A model generated the notes under the pieces. That model did not search any database, was not told where the DNA came from, and saw nothing but the letters and a program-made list of their open reading frames with translations. The position numbers were made by a program, and so were the translations under genes. DNA of 64,000 nt from assembly GCF_020497125.1 (NCBI RefSeq), contig NC_059084.1:31402203-31466202 (forward strand). Reading direction: 5' to 3'. Position 1 is the first letter of the stretch; each line of letters opens with the position of its first letter. This stretch comes from Mauremys mutica (taxonomy: Eukaryota; Chordata; Testudines; Geoemydidae). This document shows, piece after piece, positions 9,287-19,003 of the stretch.

Positions 9287-9545
9287 AGGGCTTCTCTACT
9301 CGTCAAATACTCTGCTGGTGTGGCTGCGCCAGCAGTGCCCCTAGTGGAGAGGCAGCATAAGCCTCCAGAAGGAGGAGTTCTACCAGCATAGCTACACTAC
9401 CTCCAGGAGCAACATTAGCTGTGTTGACAACAGCGCTCTGCATCTACGCTGGTTTGTCGGCAGAGCTGCGTCAGTGGGGGAGGGGGATTTCACACACCTA
9501 ACTGACGTAGATATGTCGGCAAAACTTCAGAGTGTGCACCAACCT
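9287..9545. repeat. Degenerate MITE-like repeat
   Basis: This stretch starts AGGGCTTCTCTACTCG and ends near TCAGAGTGTGCACCA. It resembles the common reptile repeats that begin GGGCTTGTCTACAC. The ends are only weakly inverted, so the boundaries are approximate. Confidence 0.35.
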
Positions 9546-9610
9546 CAGGTGAAGCATCTTTACAGGTCTAGACAGGGGAGTGAGACTTTTCTCTGCAAAT
9601 AACACCATTC

Positions 9611-9870
9611 TAAGGGCTTGTCTATATGAGAAAATTGTGTATGGTATAGAGAAAGTGGCAAAAGCCCCTAATTTGGAGGCAGCTATACTAATATGAGTGC
9701 TTATACAAGTATAGCAGAGTCCAGTTCAGGAACCAAAATAAGCTACACTGGTATAAGGCATCTTTCTACTGATATAACTGCATGTGTACCAATATAATCA
9801 TCTTGGTAAAAGATCATACCCTTAATGGACCTAGTTCTACCAGCAAAACTTGTAGTGTAAATCAGTCTTG
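9611..9870. repeat. Degenerate MITE with GGGCTTGTCTA-type ends
   Basis: It starts TAAGGGCTTGTCTATATG, and the far end, TAGTGTAAATCAGTCTT, is a diverged inverted match. The TA-rich body with repeated TATACTA and TATAAG motifs is typical of a non-autonomous DNA element. It is old, and its superfamily is not certain. Confidence 0.45.
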
Positions 9871-10034
9871 AGTGTGGTTTGGGGTTTTTACCATTGGCTT
9901 TATCAGCGGAATGAATTGTTTATCTGAACCCAGCTCAGTGAAGTTCATTTCTCAAATTGCATTTTTAAATGTATAATAGTAACAAAAGAGGTTGATCAAT
10001 GTCTTTTTCTAAACTTCCCTCCCCCCATGTGCAG

Positions 10035-10138
10035 GAAGAACTGCAGGCTAATCTGGACCTGATCCAGACGTACAGACTCCATATTGCACAGGACATTAAC
10101 CAAGAGAACCTTCAGATGTTTCTTGCCTCGTATAACAG
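10035..10138 (+). CDS. NDRG3: NDRG3 exon (EELQANLDLIQTYR segment)
   Basis: This 104-nt exon starts in phase 0 and ends with two bases (AG) of a split codon before GTACTG. It encodes EELQANLDLIQTYRLHIA through FLASYN. The sequence matches the helical cap region of NDRG3. Confidence 0.95.
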
Positions 10139-11005
10139 GTACTGGACTCCATTCTGCTGATGCATAGAAGTCCGATCTCAGTGTTTACCCTCACGCCTTG
10201 TGCATCAGTGGGTACAAATAGCATTGTAGCAAATGTAACACCGGGGAGCAGGGAGGAATCCATGGGGGATGAACAGTTCAACTCCAAAGGTGCCCTCAAA
10301 CCTTTCCTAGTGCCTCCTGGTACTCTTCAGTGAGTCTCTTCCACATATGAGCTACTCTGTGTGAAGCTGCCTGCAGGTCCTAACCCTTCCTTGAATTCAG
10401 CTCACGGCCCTGGACTCTTGTAACTAATGATTTTCTCTTACAAATCGAGCCTCCTCAGCCTTTATGCCCAGATCAGCCTCTCTGCCCATCATCTCTTCAG
10501 AAACAGAGTAAGCACCGCAGAGTGCTCTGTATTCAGACATGGAGGCTCAGGAGTGCTCTACGCCTGGGCAAAGGGCTCACATCCACCTTTTGTTTCCCCT
10601 CATATCCTCTCCGGTTTTGACCTGTAAGTGCAGACCAGTGCTTTGTGTGCTCTGCTGAGTGAGTCACGTGGCTCTGCTAACCTGCCACCACCGCCTCTGT
10701 GGGTCAGTCCTAGGTTGTTTCTGAAGCTTGGAGACCAGGCCCTGTTTTCTGACTTATTGCTGCTTCTCTGAGTGGTATGGGACATCGTGATGTGGTATGG
10801 GACATCGTGCTGCGTTTTCAGATGAGGCTCGCAAATTCCTGTGTGTGACCTTCGTCACTTTGTATTCTGGTCTCCAATGGGGAGGCTGAGTCCTCTTGTT
10901 CCATGGCCCTCTCTCCAGACGGAATCCACAGGATCACATTGGCACCCACCACATCTGGATTACCTGGGTTGGTCTGATGGAGAGCTGTTCTCCTTTGTCT
11001 TCCAG

Positions 11006-11071
11006 CCGCAGAGACCTGGAAATTGAGAGGCCAGTTCTGAGCATCAGTGAAAACACAACAAAAACATTCAA
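11006..11071 (+). CDS. NDRG3: NDRG3 exon (RRDLEIERP segment)
   Basis: This 66-nt exon lies after TTGTCTTCCAG and before GTAAGT. The split codon AG/C gives Ser, followed by RRDLEIERPVLSISENTTKTF. It leaves AA for the next exon to complete Lys. The stretch after ERP is a variable loop in the family. Confidence 0.93.
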
Positions 11072-11530
11072 GTAAGTTGCTATGGATCAATCTGTGCACC
11101 CGTTGCAAACTGCAGAGTTAGTTCAGCAGAGAGGCTGCTGCTTCTCAGCAAGAGACCCAAGAGCCAGAAAGCTGAGAAGAATTCAGCAGCACTGGCTCAA
11201 GATGCAGAAATATTGATCTAAAGTGCGGTGTGGTGGGGGCACATCATGGCTCCAGGGTTAAGGTTGTGCTGATGTTCCCCTTAAAGAAGGAATTATCCCT
11301 TTGTTGCACATGGATGACCGTGTGTCCTCCCCAAGCTCACAGCACTTACTTTAGGAGCAGAGTTAGTGTTCTGTTACTGGGTTCTAAGCAGTTCTAAATA
11401 GCTCCTTTAGGAGATTTCTTAATGTACTTGTAATCAGTTGGTCGGGGCTCGACCCTCCAGCGGGCAGGAGGGGAGCCACTCCGACTCACTTCTTGTCTCC
11501 TGTTAGTCTGCTTGAGTGCCAGGGAACAAC

Positions 11531-11857
11531 GTTAGGAGGCCCAGGCCCTCTGGAGCAGGGGCTGGGCAACAGCAGTACAACGTAGGCCCAGGCCCCCTGG
11601 AGCAGGGGCTGGGCAATAGCAGTACAATTAGGCCCAGGCCCCCTGGAGCAGGGGCTAGGCAACAGCAGTACAATTAGGCCCAGGCCCCCTGGAGCAGGGG
11701 CTGGGCAACAGCAGTACAATTAGGCCCAGGCCCCCTGGAGCAGGGGCTGGGCAACAGCAGTACAATTAGGCCCAGGCCCCCTGGAGCAGGGGCTGGGCAA
11801 CAGCAGTACAATTAGGCCCAGGCCCCCTGGAGCAGAGGCTGGGCAACAGCAGTACAG
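11531..11857. repeat. 46-bp tandem repeat, about seven copies
   Basis: The unit begins TTAGGCCCAGGCCCCCTGGA and ends GCAACAGCAGTACAA. Seven near-identical copies follow head to tail; the first and last are the most diverged. The unit length is not a multiple of three, so coding is unlikely. The high identity suggests recent expansion. Confidence 0.9.
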
Positions 11858-12211
11858 TTATAAAGCCCAGGCCCTAGTTCAGGGCGGGGCAGCAACAAGA
11901 TACAGGGCTCAGACCCTCAGGCAGGGCTGAGCAGCAGTTCAGTGTATAAGCCCAGGCCCTAGCTCAGGGCGGGGCAGCAACAAACACAGGGCTCAGACCA
12001 TCCGGCAGGGCTGAGCAGCAGTTCAAGTTCTGGGACTCAGGTCCTCAGTCAGGAGCTGAGCAAACAACCGGTAAGTCCAGACCTTTGGGTCGGGGTGCTG
12101 GTGTGAGGGGGGAGACTGCCACCCGTGAGTGGGGTGGCAGGGGGGACACAGGCCCACCCACTCCACTGTGTCCCAGCCTGGGGCCCTAGCAGCGGCGTGG
12201 ATCCACGGCAG

Positions 12212-12820
12212 TCAGTGGGGATCCTGGCCGCAACACACTGACATGGGCACGTCGGTGCCCGCAGCCTGACAGGGGTCAGCTACCACCGGGCTACACTCCA
12301 TTCCCCCCTCAGGGCCTACCTCGTCGATCGCACTGGGTTCAGGCCAGTCCGTCTGCATCGGCTCCTCTGGACCCGGGCTTGGCGGCAGGTCCGGCAGCTC
12401 CTCCGGGAAGTTGGGCCAGGACTGCTCAGGCGGCTCCTCCGGATAACAGCAGGGCCTGGGGGGCTCCTCGTCGTAGCGGGCGCTCGGCAAGCCTGGGGGC
12501 TCCTTGTCGTAGCAGGTGCTAGGCAATCCTGGGGGCTCCTCCCAGTACCGGCTCCGGGGAGGCTCTTCGTCGTAGTGGGCGCGGGGAAGCTCTGGCCAGG
12601 CAGGGCAGTTGCCTCGGGCCGAGGAGGGCTCCCAGCCAGGAGCTCCCGCCGGCACGTCTGCTCGCGGCGGCGGCTGCCGTCTGACTGAGCTTTGGTGCCC
12701 TCCTTTTCTACTTCCTGCCCCGCCCCTTGACTTCTGGGGGGCGGGGACTGATGGTGGAAGCTCCGCCCACTGGGGGGTTAGTAAGGGAGCTCCCTCTGCT
12801 GGGCAGGAGGGGAGCCACAC
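12212..12820 (-). CDS. Hypothetical Pro/Glu-rich ORF inside the unclassified repeat
   Basis: This is a 202-codon open frame on the minus strand. Residues about 80-140 contain imperfect repeats of the form Y-D/W-E-E-P-P, alternating with leucine/proline spacers, and the protein is acidic and proline-rich overall. I do not recognise a domain. The repeats come from a roughly 40-60 bp DNA repeat, so the ORF may only reflect GC-rich repetitive DNA. It starts inside the right 29-bp direct repeat. If real it would belong to the transposable element, not to NDRG3. Confidence 0.25.
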   Translation of the reverse strand: MWLPSCPAEGAPLLTPQWAELPPSVPAPQKSRGGAGSRKGGHQSSVRRQPPPRADVPAGAPGWEPSSARGNCPAWPELPRAHYDEEPPRSRYWEEPPGLPSTCYDKEPPGLPSARYDEEPPRPCCYPEEPPEQSWPNFPEELPDLPPSPGPEEPMQTDWPEPSAIDEVGPEGGMECSPVVADPCQAAGTDVPMSVCCGQDPH

Positions 12821-13557
12821 CGACTCACTACAGTACTTTTCTGTTTTGATTTTTCGAGATTTGCAGATTTAATCACTTCTGGGTTATAGCAAAATCTAAG
12901 ACCTAGGCTAACTTTAAGTTTACTAATGTTATTTTTTTTGGTTTTTTTATTTTTTTGAATACTTGGTCATAAGTAAGGCCGTGACCTCCGTGACTTCTGC
13001 AATGGCAGGTGCAGCTGGCCAGGGGGCCACTTGAGCAGCTCGGGCAGCCCCTGGGCCAGCCATACCGGCTGCTGCTGGGGCAGTCTCGGGCCACCGTGCC
13101 CCTCCCCCCACTCACCCCTAGCAGCAGTAGGAGTTTGGGTGTGGGAGGGGGTTGGGGTATGGGAGCAGGTGAGGGCTCTGGGCAGCACGTCCCTCAGGGG
13201 GGCTCCCCGGAAGTGGCCAGCATGTCCGGCTCCTAGGTGGAGGCGCAGCCAGACAGCTCCATGCACTGCCTCCACCTGCAGGTCCCACCTCTGCAGCTCC
13301 TATTGGTCGCAGGGCTCCCGGGCCACGCACTGCTGCCCAGCTCCCTGCCCCCCGAGCAGCAGCAGGGGTCCCGGGCCACGCACTGTTCCCTGCCCCCGCA
13401 GCACCAATGGGGATCCCGATCCACGGTCTGAATTAATAAAGGTTTTTGAGAGGCTAGAGGAGAATAAAGCCAAGTTGGATCCATGAAAGCTATGAATAGA
13501 TTAAAGGTCACCCAGACGCACTGCAATTAATGTACTTCTCTGCTGGCTTTTGCCCAG

Positions 13558-13609
13558 GTGCCCTGCCTTATTAGTGGTTGGTGACAGCTCGCCTGCCGTT
13601 GAAGCTGTG
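13558..13609 (+). CDS. NDRG3: NDRG3 exon (LLVVGDSSPAVEAV segment)
   Basis: This 52-nt exon follows GGCTTTTGCCCAG and precedes GTACGT. With AA carried over it reads K-CPALLVVGDSSPAVEAV, the conserved beta strand with Gly-Asp that holds the hydrolase-fold acidic position. It ends in phase 0. Confidence 0.94.
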
Positions 13610-15102
13610 GTACGTATACAAGGTCTCTTTTGCACTGAATGCTATTCTTAGTCCCAATGAGCAATTAGCAACTCCCCACCTCACCCCACCTACTGACCGG
13701 CTAGTACTCAGGACTCACCCTAAACGTCTCACAAAAAGGGCTTGTCTTTTATTTATATTAGTCTGTAGCGCTGCTTGTGTTTGCCAAAGGCAGAAACCAG
13801 GCTGCATGCCCTGGAAGCTGAGAGAGCGGTCAGCTATTACTTACAGCAGTGGTGTGCAAACTGGGAGTGCACCCCTCTGCGGGGGCACAAGAGATTCTCA
13901 GGGTAGGGGGGGCACGAAGAAATTGGGATCCCACGGGTCCCGCAGGATCCGCTGTCATAATAGTGGGAGCAGGATAAAAATAGAGTGGGTATTGCGGGAC
14001 AGGAGCGGGGTTAAGAAAAATAGACCTCCCACACCGCAAACAACATGAATGCCTTGGCCAGCAGCCATCACTCTCCAGCTGCCCAGCTGTGAAGGCAGCG
14101 CCACCACCAGCAGCAGCACAGAAGTAAGGGTGATAATGGGCATGGTACATTCCATGAATGGTAAGGGGGGCGTGACTGGAAAAGTTTGCGCACCCCTGAT
14201 CTAGAGAACTGAGCATTTCAGGAGCTCTAACAGCCTCCTTGGGGACAGATCTAAAGGGAGTTTCAGCAGAAGAGCTACGGGTGTATTGACTAAACTCCTT
14301 GTACCTGAGCATCTCAGGGCTCACGCAGCTATGGCTGTGGCAGTTTCAATGACATGTATCTTGCAACAAGCCCTTAATGTAGATCTGTAGGGCTGCTACA
14401 TGGCGCTTAGTTCACACCGCCATGGGTCTCTGTTTCCTTGACCAAGAGTCCAGGTCATTCACAGGGTTTGATTTTTGCAGCAGTAATAGTGTCCCCGAGG
14501 ACTCCAGTCACTTCCCAGCTGGCAGCAGGGAGGCAGCAATGGGCTGTCCCAGGCCTCAGCCTCCGTGGATGTGACATAGCACAAAACAGCCCAATTCCCA
14601 GCTCCTGGATAGCACAGTAACATTGAGACGCACCATCCCTTCAAAATACTGCATAATAATATGCCCTGGCCTGGCCTCACTCCACTAGCTCTCCTGGGCT
14701 CAGCTAGTCTACATACCACTCGGTACATGTCTCCTGGGGAGCTGGGGGGCCGGATCAGGATTCCCCCTCCATGCTGTGGTGCCTCCCACTAGCTGTGGCT
14801 GCCGTAGCGCAGGCTCTTGGTGGATCAGTCTTTAGCACAAGGACGGTTTAATTCTTACTGCAAGAAGTTACTCGTGCCCCTTCTGCTCTACATTCCGTCT
14901 GCCCCGTGTCATCCTCCGCCGTCTGATCACCTCCCATGCTGGGATTGTGCTGGTGACAGCCTGGTCCCCGGATGCTCCTCTCACTGAGGATGGCTGCTGT
15001 CTCTTGGGGAGCAGCAGCCCCGATGAAAGCACCTGCCCCATGCTCCAGATCTCTCACTTGTGTGCATGTGATATCATTTGATTTTTCCCTTTTTCCTTTT
15101 AG
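13610..15102 (+). other. NDRG3 intron
   Basis: The intron contains the hAT MITE at 13847-14198. The remaining sequence shows no exon or repeat that I can name. The acceptor is a strong pyrimidine tract, TTTTTCCTTTTAG. Confidence 0.65.
13847..14198. mobile_element. hAT (Charlie-like) non-autonomous element
   Basis: The ends CAGTGGTGTGCAAACT and, inverted, CAGGGGTGCGCAAACT fit the CAGGGGT..CAAAC ends of hAT MITEs. The flanking octamers ACTTACAG and ATCTAGAG match at five of eight bases, as expected for an old insertion. There is no coding capacity. Confidence 0.7.
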
Positions 15103-15150
15103 GTTGAATGTAACTCGCGGCTGGACCCCACCAACACTACGCTCCTAAAG
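15103..15150 (+). CDS. NDRG3: NDRG3 exon (VECNSRLDPTNTTLLK)
   Basis: This is a 48-nt phase-0 exon between TTTTTCCTTTTAG and GTACCC. It encodes VECNSRLDPTNTTLLK, which matches the NDRG3 loop before the last helices. Confidence 0.95.
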
Positions 15151-16028
15151 GTACCCAGCAGCTCCAGGGGCCTGCCACAGGCTGCCTTAGGGATACTGTG
15201 TCTCTGCTGAGGGCCCAGCTCTGTGCATTGATCTCCTTCAATGCATCTGGCTTTCACAGAGGTGTCTAGAGAGACATTCTGGGTCAGATGCTCTCCTGAG
15301 TGATGCTCCACTCAGCACAGGAGAGGGGGCAGGCTGCTAGGTTCTTGGAGTCTCTCTGCACTGCACAGCTCTGGCCTTGGCAAAAATTAGGGCCGCCTTG
15401 GAACTGCTTGAGCTTACACTGACTGGAAAACAGTCTGCAGGGGAGCACTTGCCAACTGAGAACTGGAGTGCAGAGGTGTCCCAGCCATGTGCTCTGCATG
15501 CCCCTAGTATGCCCCCTATGCCAGGGCCAGCTGGGGTGGCACAGGAGTCACTTGCACCGCCTTTAGACCAGCTGCAAATCCCTGCCACCTCCACCCATCA
15601 CCAGGGATTTCTCAGCTGGGCAGACCCACTCTTATCTCTAGGGGGCAGAAAGGGCCTGGATATTAGGGTAGGGAGTCTATCCCTCCGCTGGCAGGAAGGG
15701 CCATAGCACATGGCTGGTGAAGGAGTTGCTCTCTGACTCCTAGAATATGGCCCGGGACACCCCTTGTTAATGGAGATGTGCAGCCTGTGAAGACTAGCGG
15801 GCCATGCTCCTTGTGCCAAATGGAGACAGTCATGGTGAAGCGCTGCATGCTGGAACCCCCAGTCACCATAGGCCATGGCTCTGTGTTAAAGGTGAGGGGG
15901 CAGCCTCTGCTTTTTGGTCAGTGAGGATCGAATGGGCCCCAGCGGGGCTGGCAGTGTTAGCCCAGCCCCTGGCCTGGCCGCATGGCATGGAGAAGGGACA
16001 CTTCAAAGCTCCTCTTTCTTTTTTGCAG
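15151..16028 (+). other. NDRG3 intron
   Basis: The intron runs from GTACCC to CTTTTTTGCAG. I see no repeat family or coding signal in it. Confidence 0.6.
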
Positions 16029-16064
16029 ATGGCAGACTGCGGAGGGCTGCCCCAAGTGGTTCAG
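16029..16064 (+). CDS. NDRG3: NDRG3 exon (MADCGGLPQVVQ)
   Basis: This is a 36-nt phase-0 microexon between TTTTTTGCAG and GTAATA. It encodes MADCGGLPQVVQ, identical to the family signature at this position. Confidence 0.95.
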
Positions 16065-16143
16065 GTAATAACTTGTCTCTGTTCTCTGGTTTGTGTTGGC
16101 CCCAGCCTGGCACATGTTAACGCCTCGTGTTTTGTCTCCTCAG

Positions 16144-16195
16144 CCTGGGAAGCTGACAGAAGCCTTCAAGTACTTTGTGCAGGGAATGGGCTACA
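16144..16195 (+). CDS. NDRG3: NDRG3 exon (PGKLTEAFKYFVQGMGY)
   Basis: This is a 52-nt exon between TGTCTCCTCAG and GTAAGT. It encodes PGKLTEAFKYFVQGMGY and leaves one base, A, for the next codon. Only 79 nt of intron separate it from the previous exon. Confidence 0.95.
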
Positions 16196-18266
16196 GTAAG
16201 TAGCAAACACAGCTTCCTTTGCCAAGAGGGGCTGGTGTGGGGGGCAATGGGTCTATCCTGGGGATCGGCTTTGCCTGTATGTCTACGACGGGCAGTGTCC
16301 CGTCGCACAGCCAGCCACGTACCCTCAGGGACTCGGCTTAGCCTGGAGAAATGACTGTCGCGCTAACGCACGTCAGCAGATGTGTGTATCGAGATGGTAA
16401 CCACCCTTAGCACCTAGCAGACAGCGTCTCATCTCTAGGGCTAGTGCATGGCAAAGCCTAGACAAGGTCTGCTGCCTTCAAATGGTAACCGCTCTGCGCT
16501 GGGTCCCACAGGCAGCCCCTGGGGGAGTGTGGGGCTCCTGCCAGTGGTGGCAGTGAGCTAGCTCCAGAGCAGTGTGTGCTCAGCAGTGCTCTGGACTGAG
16601 CTCTGCTCTGGAGCACAGGCACAGCTGTGCGTGCACTGTCCCTGGGCAGGGGGTACCACAAACTGCCCAGAGCGCGAGTCAGCTCCCAAGGCACCTACAG
16701 AAATCAGCCCAAATATCTCCGGGAGCCTGGTGAGAGCCTCCTCATGCTTTGGGCCCAGCAGGTGCTTTGCTCTGAGATGGGGGCATGGGCTGAAGTTATC
16801 TTCCCTTCCCCCGTTGAACAGTCCAGGAGAAGAGCCTTTTACCTGCCTAAACTGGACACGTCTCCAGTGCAGGGCCCCAGCACTCTGGGTGTCAGTCACG
16901 CTGGCTGTGGTGCTGCCGTAGCAGCACTTACTGAGACAAGCCTGTGAGCTGTAAAAGCTGGTGCTCAAACCCCGGTTGGTGTAGCCACTGACACCACAGA
17001 ACTGGCTGCTAAACCGGAGCATCTTTGTGGCAGGGCAGGGTGTGTGCCCAGCCACATGAGAGGAGGGCAACTTTGCCAGCAGCTGGTCAGCATGGTTGGG
17101 TGGGGAATGACAGAGATCTCCTGGGCAGCTAGTCTCGCTAGTCCAGTCATCCCTGAGGCCAAGGAGCCAGCACTAACATACCGGCAGCTGCCAGGGCCCT
17201 GGAAGAGTCATTGCCATCTCCAGTATGCCAAAAACATTGTCTGGGCCCACAGTACTTCAGAGCCAGCTGTTGTCCCACGGATATGGACGTGGGAAGACAG
17301 GTCTTATCCTACATGGCACCTGCTTGGCAGGAAAGACTGGCCCTCTAGAGAAAAGGTTGTTGACTGAGTAGACACGATCCACCAGCAAACAGAGACGTCA
17401 ACGTGCTGTGATGTCAGAGGTTCCCCGGATCTTACGTGGACTAAGCGGAGTTCCCTGGGCCTGAGCGTTACCCTTGCTTCCCTGATGGCTGAGCTGCCAA
17501 TGCTGTCGTCAGGCATTGGAGGGTCAGGGCCCCTTCAGGCAGGGCATGGAGTGCCAGTGGAAGCGAGAGCACCCCTCCTTCAGCCTATCAGGGCAACATG
17601 TCTGATAGGATCCAGGTTGTGGCCCAGCAGAGCCCTGAGCGAGGGCCCTGCTACTGGAGAATGGACGTAGGCCAGGGCAGAAGTCACTACCAGCAGGACA
17701 CTTGCCCCAGGTTAAGGAGCAGGGGCCTCCCAAGCGGAAGGAAAGGCTCCTTCCCCTTGTCCAAAGCAGCTAGTGCTGCTCTAGCTGCTGTCCCCATCTC
17801 AGACACCAGCGTGGAGGGGACACCCTGTGCTCATGGGCACAGCTGCAGGCCTTTGGCAGAGGCCATGACTGTCAGCTCAGGGGACAACACTCTGATCCCA
17901 TGGCCCCCATCTCGGTGGGGAGGCTGGGCTGTAAATACTAAACACAATCTCTCATAAGGGGCCCTGTTGTTCTGAAAGCCCAGTGGAGCCACTAAGAACA
18001 TGGCTTTTCCTGCTGTCTTCAAGGGAATCCGATTTCCTTTCTTTCTAATGGGCAGAGAGCTGAGTAACATCTGGGGTGATTTCCTTTCAAAGGGAAGCTC
18101 CTAAGAGACTATCAGTGAGGGGTGTGAGCCCAGAGCCCAGGAGCACTGGCTGGCTGCAGACCTGGTGCTGGGGTTCACTCCAGCAGCATAGTGCGTTCCA
18201 GGCTGACGGGGGAATTAACTTGCTCTCTCTCATGTTCATCTCTTCCCTGTCTCACGTTGTTTCCAG
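16196..18266 (+). other. NDRG3 intron
   Basis: This 2.1-kb intron precedes the optional exon. I see no repeat with clear ends and no conserved frame. The acceptor is TCACGTTGTTTCCAG. Confidence 0.6.
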
Positions 18267-18305
18267 TCCCTTACGTGCAGCTCAGCCACCTGAGCACTGA
18301 GTCAG
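18267..18305 (+). CDS. NDRG3: NDRG3 optional (cassette) exon
   Basis: This 39-nt exon lies between TTGTTTCCAG and GTACCT. It encodes PYVQLSHLSTES after the split Ile codon. It starts and ends in the same phase, so skipping it keeps the frame and changes only the junction residue (Val with it, Met without it). Isoforms with and without this segment are known for NDRG3. The equivalent loop is absent from many NDRG forms. Confidence 0.85.
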
Positions 18306-18824
18306 GTACCTGCAAACCCACACCTAGCACGACCAAGGCTGCATACTGAGCTGAATCACTGTCTTATTTCGGGTGCATTGCTCTGGCTGCTTACAGCATG
18401 TCTTGCTGGCGCTCTGGATCCTGGGCCATTCCATTGTACGTTGTGTGCGTGCACTGTGTTTTCACCTCTCATTTGTGTTTTGGTGACGGTTGCATGGTTT
18501 GCAGCTCTCCGATTATCTGGAGCACAGGCCTCATTTTCAAAAGGTCACATGACCAATCACTACCTAATTTACAAGCTGCCATGGCTGCACTTGCAAATGG
18601 CCTGTTATGCAATTTGTAGTCACCCACCTCAGACCTTTTGAAATCAGGCTTTTGATGCATAAAGACCCGGTTTGGGCAGCTCAGAGTAACAGTTCTGATC
18701 CTGTGTGTAGCTCTTTTCACGCTTACCCAGCGGGGTGCTGGCACAAGCGAGCCCAGTGGTATCGGCTGTAGTTCACTAACTCCGTGACCTTGCTCCTTTT
18801 GACAGTCCTCTTTCTTTCCTGCAG
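18306..18824 (+). other. NDRG3 last intron
   Basis: This 519-bp intron ends in a strong pyrimidine tract, CTCTTTCTTTCCTGCAG. No repeat was recognised. Confidence 0.6.
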
Positions 18825-19003
18825 TGCCAACAGCGAGTATGACTAGACTGATCCGCTCCCGTACCCACTCCTCCTCCAGTGTGGGCTCTGGAGAGAGTGC
18901 CCGCAGCCGCTTGCACATCAGCAACCAAGGGGAGGGGACTGCTGGGCCCCCAGAAGCAGCTGAAGTCCAAGACACACCTCAAACCATGGAAGTATCCTGC
19001 TAA
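18825..19003 (+). CDS. NDRG3: NDRG3 terminal coding exon
   Basis: This is the last coding exon: 179 nt ending in TAA. It encodes the Ser/Thr-rich tail with SMTRLIRSRTHSSSSVGSGES, a region where basophilic kinases phosphorylate NDRG proteins (RSRTHS fits R-x-R-x-x-S/T). The end, TMEVSC, is the family C-terminus. The tail between them diverges freely, as is usual. Confidence 0.95.

Larger units (their letters stand above)
6855..10034 (+). other. NDRG3 intron
   Basis: This 3.2-kb intron runs from GTAAGT to a CCCCCCATGTGCAG acceptor. It holds an A-rich simple tract (about 7295-7323), the 121-bp MITE at 7907-8027 and two degenerate MITE-like repeats (9287-9545 and 9611-9870). I see no exon or conserved reading frame in the rest. 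Confidence 0.7.
11440..12850. repeat. Unclassified 1.4-kb repeat element bounded by 29-bp direct repeats
   Basis: A 29-bp sequence starting GGGCAGGAGGGGAGCCAC occurs at 11462-11490 and again, with one mismatch, at 12801-12829. Between the copies lie the 46-bp tandem array, a second tandem pair (about 11858-12060) and GC-rich sequence with a 202-codon antisense ORF. I see no RT, transposase or LTR motif. It could be a 5' UTR-like part of a LINE or LTR element on the minus strand, but this is not shown. Confidence 0.5.
11072..13557 (+). other. NDRG3 intron with complex repeat
   Basis: This 2.5-kb intron is dominated by the tandem-repeat-bearing element at 11440-12850. From 12900 to 13440 there is a T-rich patch and then GC-rich repetitive sequence that I cannot assign. 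The acceptor is TGGCTTTTGCCCAG. Confidence 0.65.
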
